Shown here piece after piece: positions 24,553 to 33,996 of a stretch of 64,000 nucleotides of DNA. The notes under the pieces were generated by a model. That model worked only from the letters and a program-made list of their open reading frames with translations, searched no databases and was not told the DNA's origin. Source of the stretch: Brevundimonas sp. 357 (GTDB lineage Bacteria > Pseudomonadota > Alphaproteobacteria > Caulobacterales > Caulobacteraceae); the NCBI RefSeq assembly GCF_003938605.1, contig NZ_RHWX01000009.1, positions 1 to 64,000 of the forward strand, read 5' to 3'. Every line of letters begins with the position of its first letter. The stretch's first letter is position 1. The position numbers were made by a program, and so were the translations under genes.

Positions 24553-24756
24553 TGCCTACCGCTCACGCGCCTGCATGGTCTCGAGTTCCATTGTGTGCAT
24601 TATTCATAGACGAACTCTCAAGCTGATCGAGATTTGAAGCTACGCCCCGACCGAATAGGTAACCCCGCCTTCGTCCGCAACGGGGCGTGAAGCGAAGTTC
24701 GCCTCAATCCAGCTTCCGGACAGTAAGCGTATCAGCCAAACGGGCCGCGCCCCGCC
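24553..24756. other. AT-rich intergenic segment
   Basis: About 200 bases continuing the low-GC patch to ~24650 and returning to normal composition by 24700. No gene, terminator or clear promoter could be assigned. It presumably holds the promoter of the 79-residue membrane protein. Confidence 0.4.
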
Positions 24757-25548
24757 TCAGTCCGACACGCAGTCATCCGCCCGGCCGAAGACCACGGCGC
24801 GCGGGTTGGGCGGGCGCAGGCGGGCCAGGACGTCGCGGCGGCTGGGCGGTCGGCCCCAGCGGGTGAATTCCAGGCCGTAGCGGCGCAGCGTCGCTTCATG
24901 CGGTATCCACAGGGAGTGGCGCGACAACCAGGCGACGCGCGGCGCGATCTCGCCGGGAATCCGGACTTCGGTCTGGAGGGTGGACAGGCCGACCCGGGCG
25001 GCGGCGCAGTCTAATATAGCGGGATCGACCCCGCGTGCGGCGTAGAGGGCGCGCGTCCGCCGGGCGCCGCGGGCGATCTCCTCGGGGACGGCCTCGTTCA
25101 GCCTTTGATAGTTGGCCTCGATCACCGGTGAGGAGTGGTGAAAGCTGACGAACCCCGCCCGCTCTATGATCCGCGTTGCTCCGGCGGCGAAGACGGCGTT
25201 GGCGCAGGCGGACGTGCACTGGCCCCGCACCGTCACGGGCAGCCGCCGCGCCAGGATCACCTCAGCCGCGTCCAGGGCGGCGTTGTCGTCGCCGCCGCCG
25301 CTGTCGATGATCAGCCCCTCGGCGTCCTTGTCCGACAGCGCTTCGACCAGGGCCGCGCTGGATGCGGGGTTCAAGGCGCCGCGGAAAACGACCTGCGCTC
25401 CTTCGCGCGACAGCAGCCACTGGGGCCTGGTCGGCGCAACAGACATCGGCGCGGAGGATGAGGCGGACGGCGAAGCGGGCGACGCCGTCGCCGCCTGAGG
25501 CGGGGCGGCTAAAATCAGGGCGGACGTCACGGCGGCGATGAACGACAC
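24757..25548 (-). CDS. Secreted ClpP/crotonase-fold protein (COG3904-like)
   Basis: 263 residues with a signal peptide (MSFIAAVTSALILAAPPQAATA) and a Ser/Pro/Ala linker to ~42. The core resembles periplasmic ClpP-like proteins: EGLIIDSGGGDDNAALDAAEVI, then VRGQCTSACANAVFAAGATR with a possible nucleophilic Ser in CTSAC, and AGFVSFHHSS. The paired cysteines may form a disulfide. Proteolytic activity is not proven for such proteins. The C-terminal ~60 residues are not recognised. Confidence 0.8.
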   Translation of the reverse strand: MSFIAAVTSALILAAPPQAATASPASPSASSSAPMSVAPTRPQWLLSREGAQVVFRGALNPASSAALVEALSDKDAEGLIIDSGGGDDNAALDAAEVILARRLPVTVRGQCTSACANAVFAAGATRIIERAGFVSFHHSSPVIEANYQRLNEAVPEEIARGARRTRALYAARGVDPAILDCAAARVGLSTLQTEVRIPGEIAPRVAWLSRHSLWIPHEATLRRYGLEFTRWGRPPSRRDVLARLRPPNPRAVVFGRADDCVSD

Positions 25549-25684
25549 GGATCCTCCGGCGCGCTTCCCCCTGGAAGAACGCCACTATGAGCCTGTCGCG
25601 GCCTTGCTGTCCAAGCCAAAGACGAGACGATGGCGCGATGGCGACCGGGGGGCTATAGCGCCAGCGTCGCGGGAGTGTCGAAGC

Positions 25685-26476
25685 GTGCCGGAACTGACGC
25701 TGGAAATCATCGCCCTGTTGGGCGTCGCGTCGGTGATCGCCGGCTTCATCGACGCCATCGCCGGGGGCGGGGGGCTGATCTCCTTGCCGGCCCTGCTGTC
25801 GGTCGGGCTGAACCCGGTCGCAGCCATCGCCACGAACAAGGTCCAAGGCAGCGTCGGCACGGCCAGCGCCCTGTGGAATTTCTGGCGCAGGGGGCGGGTG
25901 GATTTCCGCCTGATCCGTTGGCCCTTGGTTCTCGTCGCGGTCGGGGCGGGACTGGGCGCCTTCGCCGTCACCCTGGTCGACACGCGGTGGCTGATGATCC
26001 TGCTGCCCGCGCTGCTGGTCGGCATCGCCCTCTATTTCCTGCTCGGCCCCAAGGCGGCGGACGAGGACGCCCACGCCCGGCTGACGCCGCTGGCCTACGC
26101 CTTCGTGGCGGGCGGGATCGGCTTCTACGACGGCTTCTTCGGGCCGGGCACGGGGTCGTTCTTCGCGCTCAGCCTCGTCATGCTGCTGGGCATGGGGCTG
26201 ACGCGAGCGACGGCGCACACCAAGGCGCTGAACCTGATGAGCAACGTCGTCGGCATCGTCGTCCTGGCGGTCGGCGGCCATGTGGTCTGGGCGCTGGCCG
26301 GGATCATGGCGGTGGGCCAGTTCGTCGGCGGCCGCATGGGCTCGCACGCGGCCATGCGCTTCGGCCCGCGGCTGATCCGCCCCCTGCTGGTGGTCATTTC
26401 CCTCGCCATGACGGCGCGGCTGCTGTCCGATCCGGCCAATCCGCTGCGGACCATGATCGCCGGCTGGCTGGGCTAG
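25685..26476 (+). CDS. TauE/SafE-family (DUF81) membrane exporter
   Basis: About 263 residues, eight predicted spans in two repeats. Repeat 1: ASVIAGFIDAIAGGGGLISLPALL with NKVQGSVGTASA. Repeat 2: AGGIGFYDGFFGPGTGSFFALSL with KALNLMSNVVG. Family members export sulfite, sulfonates or other organic anions. I use GTG at 25685 (VPELTLEII) with GGGAG nine bases upstream. The frame is open to 25538, but that part is charged and overlaps the divergent gene. Confidence 0.9.
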   Translation: MPELTLEIIALLGVASVIAGFIDAIAGGGGLISLPALLSVGLNPVAAIATNKVQGSVGTASALWNFWRRGRVDFRLIRWPLVLVAVGAGLGAFAVTLVDTRWLMILLPALLVGIALYFLLGPKAADEDAHARLTPLAYAFVAGGIGFYDGFFGPGTGSFFALSLVMLLGMGLTRATAHTKALNLMSNVVGIVVLAVGGHVVWALAGIMAVGQFVGGRMGSHAAMRFGPRLIRPLLVVISLAMTARLLSDPANPLRTMIAGWLG

Positions 26477-26477
26477 G

Positions 26478-28088
<1,611 letters not shown>

Positions 28089-28182
28089 GGGCGGTCCTGA
28101 GGCGCGGTCCTGAAGGCGGGCTGGACCTCACCCTAGCGCCTGCCGGTTAAGGGCGCCTTGCGGCTCGCCCGTCAGGAGAGCT

Positions 28183-29544
28183 TCAGTAGGCGCAGTCGCG
28201 ATAGACGCGCCCGACGTCGCCGCCCCATTCGCCGTTGTACAGCTCCAGCAGCCGGTCGGCCGAGGTCACGCCGCTGTCGGCGATGTCTTCCAGTTCGGTG
28301 ATGTAGCCGCGCTCGTCCACCATGCCGCCGCTGAAGCGGGCGCGGTTCTTCAGGCCCTGCTTGGCGATATTGACCATGTCGACGGCGATGTCGCGCACGC
28401 TGCGGCCGTTGACCTCGGCCTTCAGGCCCAGTCGCGTCACGTCGCGGCGCAGGCGCTCATGGTCGGCGATGTCCCAGTCCTTGCACAGATCCCAGGCCGC
28501 CGCGAGCGACGGCGCGTCATACAGGATCCCGGCCCACAGGGCGGGCAGGGCGCAGATGCGGCTCCACGGCCCGCCGTCGGCGCCGCGCATCTCCAGATAC
28601 TGTTTCAGCCGCACCTCGGGGAAGAGGGTGGTCAGGTGGTCGGCCCAGTCCTTGGCCGTGGCGCGATCGCCCGGCAGGGCGTCCAGCTTGCCGTCCATGA
28701 AGGCGCGGAACGACTGGCCCGACAGATCGACATAGGTCTCGCCGCGCTTGGCGAAATACATCGGCGCGTCCAGCGCATAGTCGGCGTAGCGTTCGTAGCC
28801 GAAGCCGTCTTCGAACACGAAGTCCAGCATTCCTGTGCGGTCCGGGTCGGTGTCGGTCCAGACGTTGGCGCGCGCCGACAGGAAGCCGTTCGGCTTGCCC
28901 TCGGTGAAGGGGCTGTTGGCGAACAGGGCGGTGGCGATGGGCTGCAACGCCAGCGACGTGCGGAACTTCATCACCATGTCGGCTTCGCTGTCGAAGTCGA
29001 GGTTCGCCTGGATGGTGCAGGTGCGCAGCATCATGTCCAGGCCCAGCTTGCCCTTCTTGGGCATATAGGCGCGCATGATGTCATAGCGGCCCTTGGGCAT
29101 GACGGGGATGTCCTCGCGTCGCCACATCGGGTCGAAGCCCAGGCCCAGGAAGCCCAGGTTCAATTGGTCCGCGACCTGCTTGACCTCCATCAGGTGCTGG
29201 CCGGTCTCGTTGCAGATGTCATGGATGTCCTTCAGCGGGGCGCCCGACAGTTCGAACTGACCGCCCGGCTCCAGACTGATCGAGGCGCTGAAGCCCTCGG
29301 CGTTCTTGCGCTCCAGGGCGATGACGCGGCCGGCTTCCTCGACTGGCGACCAGCCGAAGCGCTGAAGGCCCGTCAGCATGGCCAGGATGCCGTTCTCGCC
29401 CTCATAGGCGGGGCGGCGCAGGGTCGACTTGTCGAAGCCGAACTTCTCGTGCTCGGCGCCGATGCGCCATTGATCGCGGGGCTTCTCGCCCTTCGACATG
29501 GCGTGGATCAGCTGGTCTCTGGAAAGGGGCGCCGTGTCGGACAT
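28183..29544 (-). CDS. gshA: Glutamate-cysteine ligase
   Basis: 453 residues, the plant/alphaproteobacterial class. First step of glutathione synthesis: ATP-dependent ligation of glutamate and cysteine. Typical segments: WRIGAEHEKFGF, SISLEPGGQFELSGAP, LGLGFDPMWRREDIPVMPKG, RTCTIQANLDFDSEADM, and WSRICALPALWAGIL. AGAGG before the ATG. It follows rsmE on the same strand with a 68-base gap, an order common in the group. Confidence 0.94.
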   Translation of the reverse strand: MSDTAPLSRDQLIHAMSKGEKPRDQWRIGAEHEKFGFDKSTLRRPAYEGENGILAMLTGLQRFGWSPVEEAGRVIALERKNAEGFSASISLEPGGQFELSGAPLKDIHDICNETGQHLMEVKQVADQLNLGFLGLGFDPMWRREDIPVMPKGRYDIMRAYMPKKGKLGLDMMLRTCTIQANLDFDSEADMVMKFRTSLALQPIATALFANSPFTEGKPNGFLSARANVWTDTDPDRTGMLDFVFEDGFGYERYADYALDAPMYFAKRGETYVDLSGQSFRAFMDGKLDALPGDRATAKDWADHLTTLFPEVRLKQYLEMRGADGGPWSRICALPALWAGILYDAPSLAAAWDLCKDWDIADHERLRRDVTRLGLKAEVNGRSVRDIAVDMVNIAKQGLKNRARFSGGMVDERGYITELEDIADSGVTSADRLLELYNGEWGGDVGRVYRDCAY

Positions 29545-29612
29545 CTGTAACCTCTGCTGTCGCGGCTAGATGGGCCAGCCGTCGGCCATGCTCAAGGGGG
29601 CGGCGGAAACTT

Positions 29613-30332
29613 CTAGCGATCCCAGTCGCCGACGGCCGCCTGCCACAGGGTCATGGCGGCGATGGCGGCGGTGTCGGCCCGCAGGATGCGCGGCCCCAGC
29701 GAGACGGCGGTGGTGAAGGGCAGGGACCGCAGCCGCTCGCCCTCCTCGGGCGAGAACCCGCCCTCGGGCCCGATCAGAATGGCCCACTTGCCGTCGCCTG
29801 CGCCGGTCAACGCCGACGCCGCCGGCGCGCCGCCCGTCTCATCGCAGAACATCAGCCGCCGCCCCGCCTCCCAGCCGTCCAGTAGGGCGTCCAGCTTCAC
29901 CGGATCATCCACGACCGGCACGTCCAGGCGTCCGGTCTGCTCGGCGGCCTCCTCGGCGATGGCGTCCAGCCGGTCCAGCCGCAGACGGTCGGCGTTGGTG
30001 CGATGGGTCAGCGCCAGCCGCACCCGCTTGGCGCCCAGTTCGGCGGCCTTCTCGACGATGGTCTCGATGCGGGCCTTCTTCACCACGGCGACGATCAGCT
30101 CCAGATCGGGGCCATAGACCTGCGGCCGCGTCTGTTCCTCGGCGCGCAGGATGACGCCCTTCTTCAGCACCTCGGCGACGCTGACGCGCCACTCGCCGTC
30201 GCGGCCGTTGAAGACGAGAAGCTCGTCGCCCGCCTTCAACCGCATCACCTGCGTCAGATAGCGCGACTGGTCGAGCGTGGGCGCCACGGCGGCGCCGGGG
30301 GCGAGGTCGCCCTGGACGTAAAGACGGATCAT
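29613..30332 (-). CDS. rsmE: 16S rRNA m3U1498 methyltransferase RsmE
   Basis: 239 residues: N-terminal PUA-like domain (MIRLYVQGDLAPG, HYLTQVMRL-type SRYLTQVMRLKAGD) and a C-terminal SPOUT knotted domain with ILIGPEGGFSPEEGERL and VSLGPRILRADTAAIAAM. The start is the ATG at 30332; longer in-frame sequence lacks domain signal and overlaps the divergent gene. It probably forms a transcript with gshA. Confidence 0.95.
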   Translation of the reverse strand: MIRLYVQGDLAPGAAVAPTLDQSRYLTQVMRLKAGDELLVFNGRDGEWRVSVAEVLKKGVILRAEEQTRPQVYGPDLELIVAVVKKARIETIVEKAAELGAKRVRLALTHRTNADRLRLDRLDAIAEEAAEQTGRLDVPVVDDPVKLDALLDGWEAGRRLMFCDETGGAPAASALTGAGDGKWAILIGPEGGFSPEEGERLRSLPFTTAVSLGPRILRADTAAIAAMTLWQAAVGDWDR

Positions 30333-30414
30333 GGCGCCTGCATATCGCGCTTTGGCAGTCGCGACCAACCTCGGCCTACAGGAACCGCGGCCGTTCCGCC
30401 CGCGTTCGTCTGTC

Positions 30415-31929
30415 ATGTTCACAACCTTGGCCGTAGCGGCGCGCGATCGAAAACGTCTGGCCGAGATTTCCGGCGTCGCCGCCCGCTTCGGCCTTGAGGC
30501 CGTGTTGCTGCGCCTCGGTCTCGGCGGCGGCGAGGCCCATGCCGACGGGCCCGAGCCTCTGTCGCGCCGCACCCGTCAGGCGCTGGAGGCGCTGGGCCCC
30601 ACCTTCGTCAAGCTGGGCCAGATCCTGTCCACCCGCTCGGACCTGCTGCCCGCCGATTGGATCATCGAGTTCGAACAGCTTCAGAGCGCCGGACCCACCC
30701 TCGACTTCGAGACGCTGCGGCCCGAGGTCGAGGCCGCCCTGGGCGGGCCGCCGGAACAGGTCTTCGTCCGTTTCGACGCGGCGCCCCTGGCCGCCGCCTC
30801 CATCGCCCAGGTGCACCGCGCCGCCCTGCACGACGGGACCGAGGTGGTGGTCAAGATCCGCCGCCCCGGCGTGCGCCCGCGCGTCGAGGCCGACCTGCGC
30901 CTGATCGCGGAACTGGCGCGCCGCGCCGAACAGTCCAGCGCCGAGATCGCCCGCTATCGCCCGCGCGCCCTGATCGCCCAGCTGACCGAGGCCATGCTGG
31001 ACGAACTGGATTTCACGACAGAGGGCCGCAACGTCGACCGCTTCGCCGCCGACTTCGCCAGGAACCGCGATGTGGTCATCCCGGCCGTCTATTGGCCGCA
31101 CACGACCGACAGCGTGCTGGTGCAGGACTATCTCGACGGCGTGCCTCCCGTGGATGCGGCGCGGCTGAGGGCGGCGGGCGTCGACCCGCACCGGCTGGCC
31201 CGCGTCGGCGCCGAGGCGGTGCTGGACATGGTGCTGGTCAACGGCCGGTTTCACGCCGATCCGCACCCCGGCAACCTGCGCGGCCTGCCCGGCGACCGGG
31301 TGGGGTTGCTGGACTTCGGCATGGTCGGGACCGTCACCCCGCGCCGCCGGGCAGAGCTGATCAGCTTCGTCCAGTCGCTGGCCGCCGGCGACGGCGTCCG
31401 CATGGCCGAGGTGCTGGCCGACTGGACCGAGGGGACGGACGTCTCGCGCGCCAGCCTGACCGCCGGGGCCGAGCGGCTGATCGCCCGCCACGGTCAGGGC
31501 GCGGTCGACCTGCCCGCCATCGTCGGCGACCTGATGGGACTGATGCGGCAGGAACGGGTGGCCGCCCCGCCCGATCTGGTGCTGATCCTCAAGGCGCTGG
31601 TGACGATCGAGGGGGTGTTGTCGCGCGTCGATCCCGACTTCGATCTGGTCAAGACGATGAAGGGCGCCTGGAGCCGCGCCCTCTTCTCCAGCCGCAGCCC
31701 CGAGGCCCTGCGCAACCGCCTGATCGGCGCCCTGCTGGACCTGTCGGCGGCCAGCGACGACCTGCCCCGCCTGATCCGCGCCGCCTCGCGCCGCCTGACG
31801 GCCGACCCTGTCGCCGCTGCATCGTCGGACAAGGAAACCGCCCGGTCGATCGTCTCGGCCGGGCGGTGGATCGCCGCTTCGATTGTGCTCGCCGGCGCCC
31901 TGATCGCGGGCGCCCTGCTGCTGCGATAG
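30415..31929 (+). CDS. UbiB/ABC1 atypical kinase-family protein
   Basis: About 504 residues. KxGQ motif in PTFVKLGQILSTRSD; Ala-rich loop AAASIAQVHRA replacing the usual P-loop; catalytic-type HADPHPGNL and LDFGMVG. The C-terminus has one membrane helix (IAASIVLAGALIAGALLL). UbiB-like proteins support ubiquinone synthesis or trafficking as membrane-bound ATPases; UbiB proper usually has two C-terminal helices and lies near ubiE, neither seen here. I chose ATG at 30415 (MFTTLAVAARDRKRLAEI). Confidence 0.88.
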   Translation: MFTTLAVAARDRKRLAEISGVAARFGLEAVLLRLGLGGGEAHADGPEPLSRRTRQALEALGPTFVKLGQILSTRSDLLPADWIIEFEQLQSAGPTLDFETLRPEVEAALGGPPEQVFVRFDAAPLAAASIAQVHRAALHDGTEVVVKIRRPGVRPRVEADLRLIAELARRAEQSSAEIARYRPRALIAQLTEAMLDELDFTTEGRNVDRFAADFARNRDVVIPAVYWPHTTDSVLVQDYLDGVPPVDAARLRAAGVDPHRLARVGAEAVLDMVLVNGRFHADPHPGNLRGLPGDRVGLLDFGMVGTVTPRRRAELISFVQSLAAGDGVRMAEVLADWTEGTDVSRASLTAGAERLIARHGQGAVDLPAIVGDLMGLMRQERVAAPPDLVLILKALVTIEGVLSRVDPDFDLVKTMKGAWSRALFSSRSPEALRNRLIGALLDLSAASDDLPRLIRAASRRLTADPVAAASSDKETARSIVSAGRWIAASIVLAGALIAGALLLR

Positions 31930-31935
31930 GACGCC

Positions 31936-32196
31936 TCAGCGACCGTAATGATAGCGGCACTGCGCGATCAGCAGGGTGTCTTCGGTCGCGCGATAGATCA
32001 GTCGGTGCTCTTGATCGATCCGGCGCGACCACCAGCCGGAGAACTCGCCTTTCAGAGGTTCCGGCTTCCCAGTTCCGCTAAAGGGCGTCCGCAGGCATTC
32101 GCGGATCAGGCCGTTGATCTTCTTGAGTTGCTTGCGGTCGTCAGATTGCCAGTAGAGGTAGTCCTCCCAGCCCTCTTCCTGAAACGTCAGCTTCAT
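31936..32196 (-). CDS. yoeB: YoeB toxin (Txe/YoeB mRNA interferase)
   Basis: 86 residues, full length for the family. Ribosome-dependent endoribonuclease that cuts mRNA at the A site. The three catalytic residues of E. coli YoeB are at the same numbers here: E46 (KPEPLKG), R65 (DQEHRLIYR) and H83 (CRYHYGR). It overlaps the antitoxin gene by four bases and ends six bases from the convergent kinase gene. Confidence 0.95.
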   Translation of the reverse strand: MKLTFQEEGWEDYLYWQSDDRKQLKKINGLIRECLRTPFSGTGKPEPLKGEFSGWWSRRIDQEHRLIYRATEDTLLIAQCRYHYGR

Positions 32197-32447
32197 TCGA
32201 TCAGATCGCGCGCCTGGCCCTTACCGGCGTCCAGCTCAGCGACAGCCTTACGCAGGCGTTCCGCGTTTGCTGGGCTGCGCAGCAGATACTCCGTCTCCTG
32301 CCAGGAGGCGAAGTCTTCCAGCGACATGAGGACGGCCGCCGGCTTGCCGCCCTCGCGCGTGATGATCGTGTAGTCATGATCCGCCGCCACCCGGTCGATG
32401 GTCGCGGCCAGGTTCTTGCGCAGTTCGGAGACAGAGATGGCGTTCAT
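32193..32447 (-). CDS. yefM: YefM antitoxin (Phd/YefM family)
   Basis: 84 residues. N-terminal DNA-binding half (MNAISVSELRKNLAATIDRV, then ITREGGKPAAVLMSLEDF) and an acidic C-terminal half (WQETEYLLRSPANAERL) that wraps the toxin. Expected to neutralise YoeB and repress its own promoter. First gene of the pair, overlapping yoeB by four bases, with a palindromic operator directly upstream. Confidence 0.95.
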   Translation of the reverse strand: MNAISVSELRKNLAATIDRVAADHDYTIITREGGKPAAVLMSLEDFASWQETEYLLRSPANAERLRKAVAELDAGKGQARDLIE

Positions 32448-32454
32448 AAGTGAT

Positions 32455-32483
32455 AATGTACGAAGTTCTGTACATCATCGCAA
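32455..32483 (-). promoter_or_regulatory. yefM-yoeB promoter and YefM operator
   Basis: On the minus strand: TTGCGA (-35), 17-base spacer, TACATT (-10, 32455-32460). Spacer and -10 hold a perfect inverted repeat, ATGTAC-N8-GTACAT (32456-32475). TGTACA-type repeats are the known YefM operator core. The transcript would start within a few bases of the ATG at 32447. Confidence 0.8.
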
Positions 32484-32504
32484 GGGGGCCGCAAGACCCG
32501 CGCC

Positions 32505-32693
32505 TCAGCGCGTCGCGTCCAGCCGCTCCTCGATCAGATCGCGCGCGATCTTCAAGGCGGCGATGCGGCGGACGAGAAGGGTGTGCTGCGCCGCGCCGGG
32601 GGCCAGCTTCAGGACCGCCTTTTCGCATTTGGCGATCAGGGATTCGACGGCGCGCAGCGCTTCTGACAGGTCCGTCTCGCTGTGGGCGGCCAT
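32505..32693 (-). CDS. Small helical protein, 62 residues, unknown function
   Basis: MAAHSETDLSEALRAVESL, then one or two amphipathic helices rich in Ala, Leu, Lys and Glu, ending RDLIEERLDATR. ATG at 32693 has both GGAG and AGGGA upstream. It follows the acyl-CoA dehydrogenase gene by 35 bases on the same strand. Coiled-coil pairing is likely; no family recognised. Confidence 0.7.
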   Translation of the reverse strand: MAAHSETDLSEALRAVESLIAKCEKAVLKLAPGAAQHTLLVRRIAALKIARDLIEERLDATR

Positions 32694-32728
32694 CCGTCCC
32701 TGATCTCCATGCGCGCCGCACGGCGCCC

Positions 32729-33892
32729 TTACAGCGTCCGCGCGATCAGCAGCTTCATGATCTCGTTCGTCCCGCCGTAGATGCGCTGGACGCGGGCGTC
32801 CTTGTACAGCTGGGCGATCGGATATTCGGTCATATAGCCGTAGCCGCCGAAGAGCTGCAGCATCTCGTCGATGGTCTCGCCCTGGATGTCGGTGACCCAG
32901 TATTTGGCCATGGAGGCCGTGGCGGCGTCCAGCTGGCCCTTCAGGTGCAGACCGATGCAGTGGTCGACGAAGACCTTGGCGACCGTCAGCTTGGTCTTGA
33001 TCTCGGCCAGTTTGAACTGGGTGTTCTGGAAGTCGATGACCCGCTTGCCGAAGGCCTTGCGTTCCTTGACGTAGGCCAGGGTCGCCTCCAGCCCGCGCTC
33101 GGCGGCGGCCACGCCCTGAACGGCGATGTTCAGCCGCTCCTGCGGCAGCTGCTGCATCAGTTGGACGAAGCCCTGTCCCTCGGTGTCGCCGATGACGTTC
33201 TCCAGCGGAACCTTCACATCGTTGAAGAACAGCTCGGAGGTGTCGTTCGCCTCCATGCCGATCTTGTGCAGGTTGCGGCCCCGCTCGAAGCCTTCGGCCC
33301 CATCGGTTTCGAGGCAGATCAGGCTGGTGCCCTTGGCGCCCTCGGCCGGGTCGGTCTTGGCGACGACGATGATGAAGTTGGCCAGCTGGCCGTTGGTGAT
33401 GAAGGTCTTGGAGCCGTTCAGGACATAGTGGTCGCCCTGCTTCACGGCGGTGGTCTTCACTCCTTGCAGGTCGGAGCCTGCGCCCGGCTCGGTCATGGCG
33501 ATGGCGCCGACCAGCTCGCCCGACTGCAGGCGCGGCAGCCAGCGCGCCTTCTGCTCGGCCGTGCCGTAGTGCCAGACGTAGGGCATGACGATGGCGTTGT
33601 GCAGCGAGATGCCGAAGTGGTCCGCGCCCTTCCAGCCCAACTGGCGCATCAGCACGACTTCGTGCCGGTAATCGCCGCCGAAGCCGCCGTCCTCTTCCGG
33701 CAGCGACAGGCCCAGCAGGCCGGCCTCGCCCGCCGCGTTCCACAGCCCGCGCGGCACCGAGGATTCGGCGATCCATTGCTGGAACTTCTCCTGCGGGGCG
33801 TGCTCGTCGATCCATTTGGCGACGGAGTCGGAGAAGAGGACGATCTCCTCTTCGCGCATGAAGTCGGGATCGGGGCTGCCTAGGACGTTCAT
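32729..33892 (-). CDS. Acyl-CoA dehydrogenase
   Basis: 387 residues. FAD-dependent alpha,beta-dehydrogenation of an acyl-CoA. N-terminal helical domain, then the beta domain with AIAMTEPGAGSDLQG and FITNGQLANFIIVVAKTDP. The C-terminal helical domain has RKAFGKRVIDFQNTQFKLAE, LFGGYGYMTEYPIAQLYKDARV and YGGTNEIMKLLIAR, whose Glu is the usual catalytic base. Resembles long-chain or branched-chain dehydrogenases. A terminator lies between it and the upstream dehydrogenase, so it may have its own promoter. Confidence 0.94.
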   Translation of the reverse strand: MNVLGSPDPDFMREEEIVLFSDSVAKWIDEHAPQEKFQQWIAESSVPRGLWNAAGEAGLLGLSLPEEDGGFGGDYRHEVVLMRQLGWKGADHFGISLHNAIVMPYVWHYGTAEQKARWLPRLQSGELVGAIAMTEPGAGSDLQGVKTTAVKQGDHYVLNGSKTFITNGQLANFIIVVAKTDPAEGAKGTSLICLETDGAEGFERGRNLHKIGMEANDTSELFFNDVKVPLENVIGDTEGQGFVQLMQQLPQERLNIAVQGVAAAERGLEATLAYVKERKAFGKRVIDFQNTQFKLAEIKTKLTVAKVFVDHCIGLHLKGQLDAATASMAKYWVTDIQGETIDEMLQLFGGYGYMTEYPIAQLYKDARVQRIYGGTNEIMKLLIARTL

Positions 33893-33942
33893 AGGGGGTG
33901 TTTCCTGCTGACGCGGGCGGTCTATGCGCCGCCCTTCTGCGA

Positions 33943-33980
33943 TAAAGAAAGGGCCTCCCCCGCCGCGGCGAGAGAGGCCC
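33943..33980 (-). terminator. Terminator after the larger acyl-CoA dehydrogenase gene
   Basis: GGGCCTC (33951-33957) and GAGGCCC (33974-33980) with a GC-rich interior. TTTCTTTATC follows on the minus strand, just after the stop at 33997. Confidence 0.82.
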
Positions 33981-33996
33981 CTGGATCAGAAGCGGA

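Noticed and set aside
30657..32081. 474-codon frame overlapping the UbiB-like gene in another frame
   Set aside because: Arg/Gly-rich shadow of the conserved kinase gene, and it runs through the yoeB region.
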